The notes under the pieces were generated by a model. It was not told the DNA's origin. It did no database searches and worked only from the letters and a program-made list of their open reading frames with translations. A stretch of 64,000 nucleotides of DNA from Thermoplasmata archaeon (lineage in GTDB: Archaea; Thermoplasmatota; Thermoplasmata; Sysuiplasmatales; Sysuiplasmataceae). Each line of letters starts with the position of its first letter. Position 1 is the first letter of the stretch. The stretch lies in contig JAJZXY010000001.1 of NCBI GenBank assembly GCA_021806165.1, positions 76,836-140,835 of the forward strand, written 5' to 3'. Shown here one piece after another: positions 63,542-64,000 of this stretch. The translations under genes and the position numbers were made by a program.

Positions 63542-64000
63542 TTGAAGCTGATCCGCGGAATGCTTCCCGCATCATCCTCCCTGGTCGGGGTCTCATCGCT
63601 CTTCCTCATGGCAGCGGGCTCAGGCGGTGGCAGGCAGCGCGACGACAGCGAACCACTTGGACGGAGCAGCTACTTCGTGGACCGCGAAGGCAACATACGC
63701 GTCTTTGAGTCCATGGTTGTCAAGGGGGACATACGCTCAACAGGCGATCTCTGGATAGGACGCGGAGCAGTCATCGAGGGCAGCGCATACGCGGACGGAG
63801 ATCTTGTGATGGAGAGGGAGTCGCGTGTCACAGGCTCGATATTCGTCAGGGGCTCTGCCAACTTCAAGCAGGACTCCGTGGTTTCGGGCAGCGTGGATAT
63901 CGGTGGGGCTGTTTACAGGGGGAATAATCCGCCCGAGCACCTGTTCAGGCGCAAGTATCCGCCTCCTTCAACCGAAGATGCCCAGCCAGTGGACCAGGGC
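63542..64000 (+). CDS. Bactofilin-like polymer-forming protein, 3' truncated by window end
   Basis: A frame open to the last base, 153 codons, with no stop inside the window. TTG 63542 follows AAGGTGG. The start is basic, then hydrophobic (GMLPASSSLVGVSSLFLMAA), possibly an anchor. From about residue 50 it reads as a right-handed beta-helix: VVKGDIRSTGDLWIG, AVIEGSAYADGDLVME and RVTGSIFVRGSANF repeat in a pattern seen in bactofilins. The C-terminal part visible is Pro-rich. Bactofilins form filaments or scaffolds. The fold is inferred from repeats only. Confidence 0.6.
   Translation, partial: MKLIRGMLPASSSLVGVSSLFLMAAGSGGGRQRDDSEPLGRSSYFVDREGNIRVFESMVVKGDIRSTGDLWIGRGAVIEGSAYADGDLVMERESRVTGSIFVRGSANFKQDSVVSGSVDIGGAVYRGNNPPEHLFRRKYPPPSTEDAQPVDQG

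Overview
This window is a 64 kb piece of an archaeal chromosome of moderately high GC. The archaeal calls come from the sequence: an archaeal str operon (S12, S7, EF-2, EF-1alpha, S10), TATA boxes about 25-27 bases before start codons, short introns in tRNA genes with one textbook bulge-helix-bulge fold, an AglB/STT3 oligosaccharyltransferase, a Hef helicase, archease, ZPR1 and an archaeal-type glutamyl-tRNA synthetase. The gene set (B12-dependent methylmalonyl-CoA mutase, aconitase, Fe/Mn superoxide dismutase, mevalonate-pathway decarboxylase, large surface glycoproteins) fits an aerobic heterotroph, most likely a GC-rich member of the Thermoplasmatota. That placement is an inference and was not tested with a tree.

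Layout. 0-6.5 kb: translation operon; EF-2 carries an in-frame intein in its P-loop, and a LysE-type exporter sits on the other strand between EF-2 and EF-1alpha. 6.5-20.3 kb: housekeeping genes (homoserine kinase, two t6A-pathway genes, methionine aminopeptidase, succinyl-CoA synthetase, DNA ligase, Hef, two aminoacyl-tRNA synthetases). 20.4-26.8 kb: a surface glycoprotein, the pyrD-pyrK pair, and a propionate module (two mutase subunits plus MeaB) ending at tRNA-Cys. 26.8-32.9 kb: an accessory stretch with a decayed gene, small membrane and beta-rich proteins, YdeI-like, ABM and ChrB-like genes, and an M13 peptidase. 32.9-37.1 kb: a complete CUT1-type sugar ABC transporter. 37.1-49.9 kb: base-excision repair genes, aconitase, ZPR1, archease, isoprenoid and nucleotide-related enzymes and small hydrolases. 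50-57.4 kb: a giant AglB whose C-terminal side is extended by about eleven beta-sandwich repeats, followed by a translationally coupled secreted membrane protein. 57.5-64 kb: pyrF, a frameshifted acetyltransferase, a PP-loop protein, superoxide dismutase, a GT-C-like membrane protein, and the start of a bactofilin-like gene cut by the window edge.

How the genes work together. Methylmalonyl-CoA mutase feeds succinyl-CoA to succinyl-CoA synthetase and the TCA enzyme aconitase. PyrD/PyrK/PyrF belong to pyrimidine synthesis. AglB, its coupled partner, the sequon-rich surface protein and the GT-C-like protein point to heavy surface N-glycosylation. First genes of transcripts look leaderless, while internal genes often use an AGGTGA Shine-Dalgarno that contains the stop codon of the gene before.

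Most notable: the AglB-repeat fusion; the EF-2 intein with a decayed homing endonuclease; three tiny tRNA introns; a nuclease-less Hef that ends in a PCNA-binding (PIP) motif; a probable AUU start codon in the sugar permease; and two clear pseudogenes.
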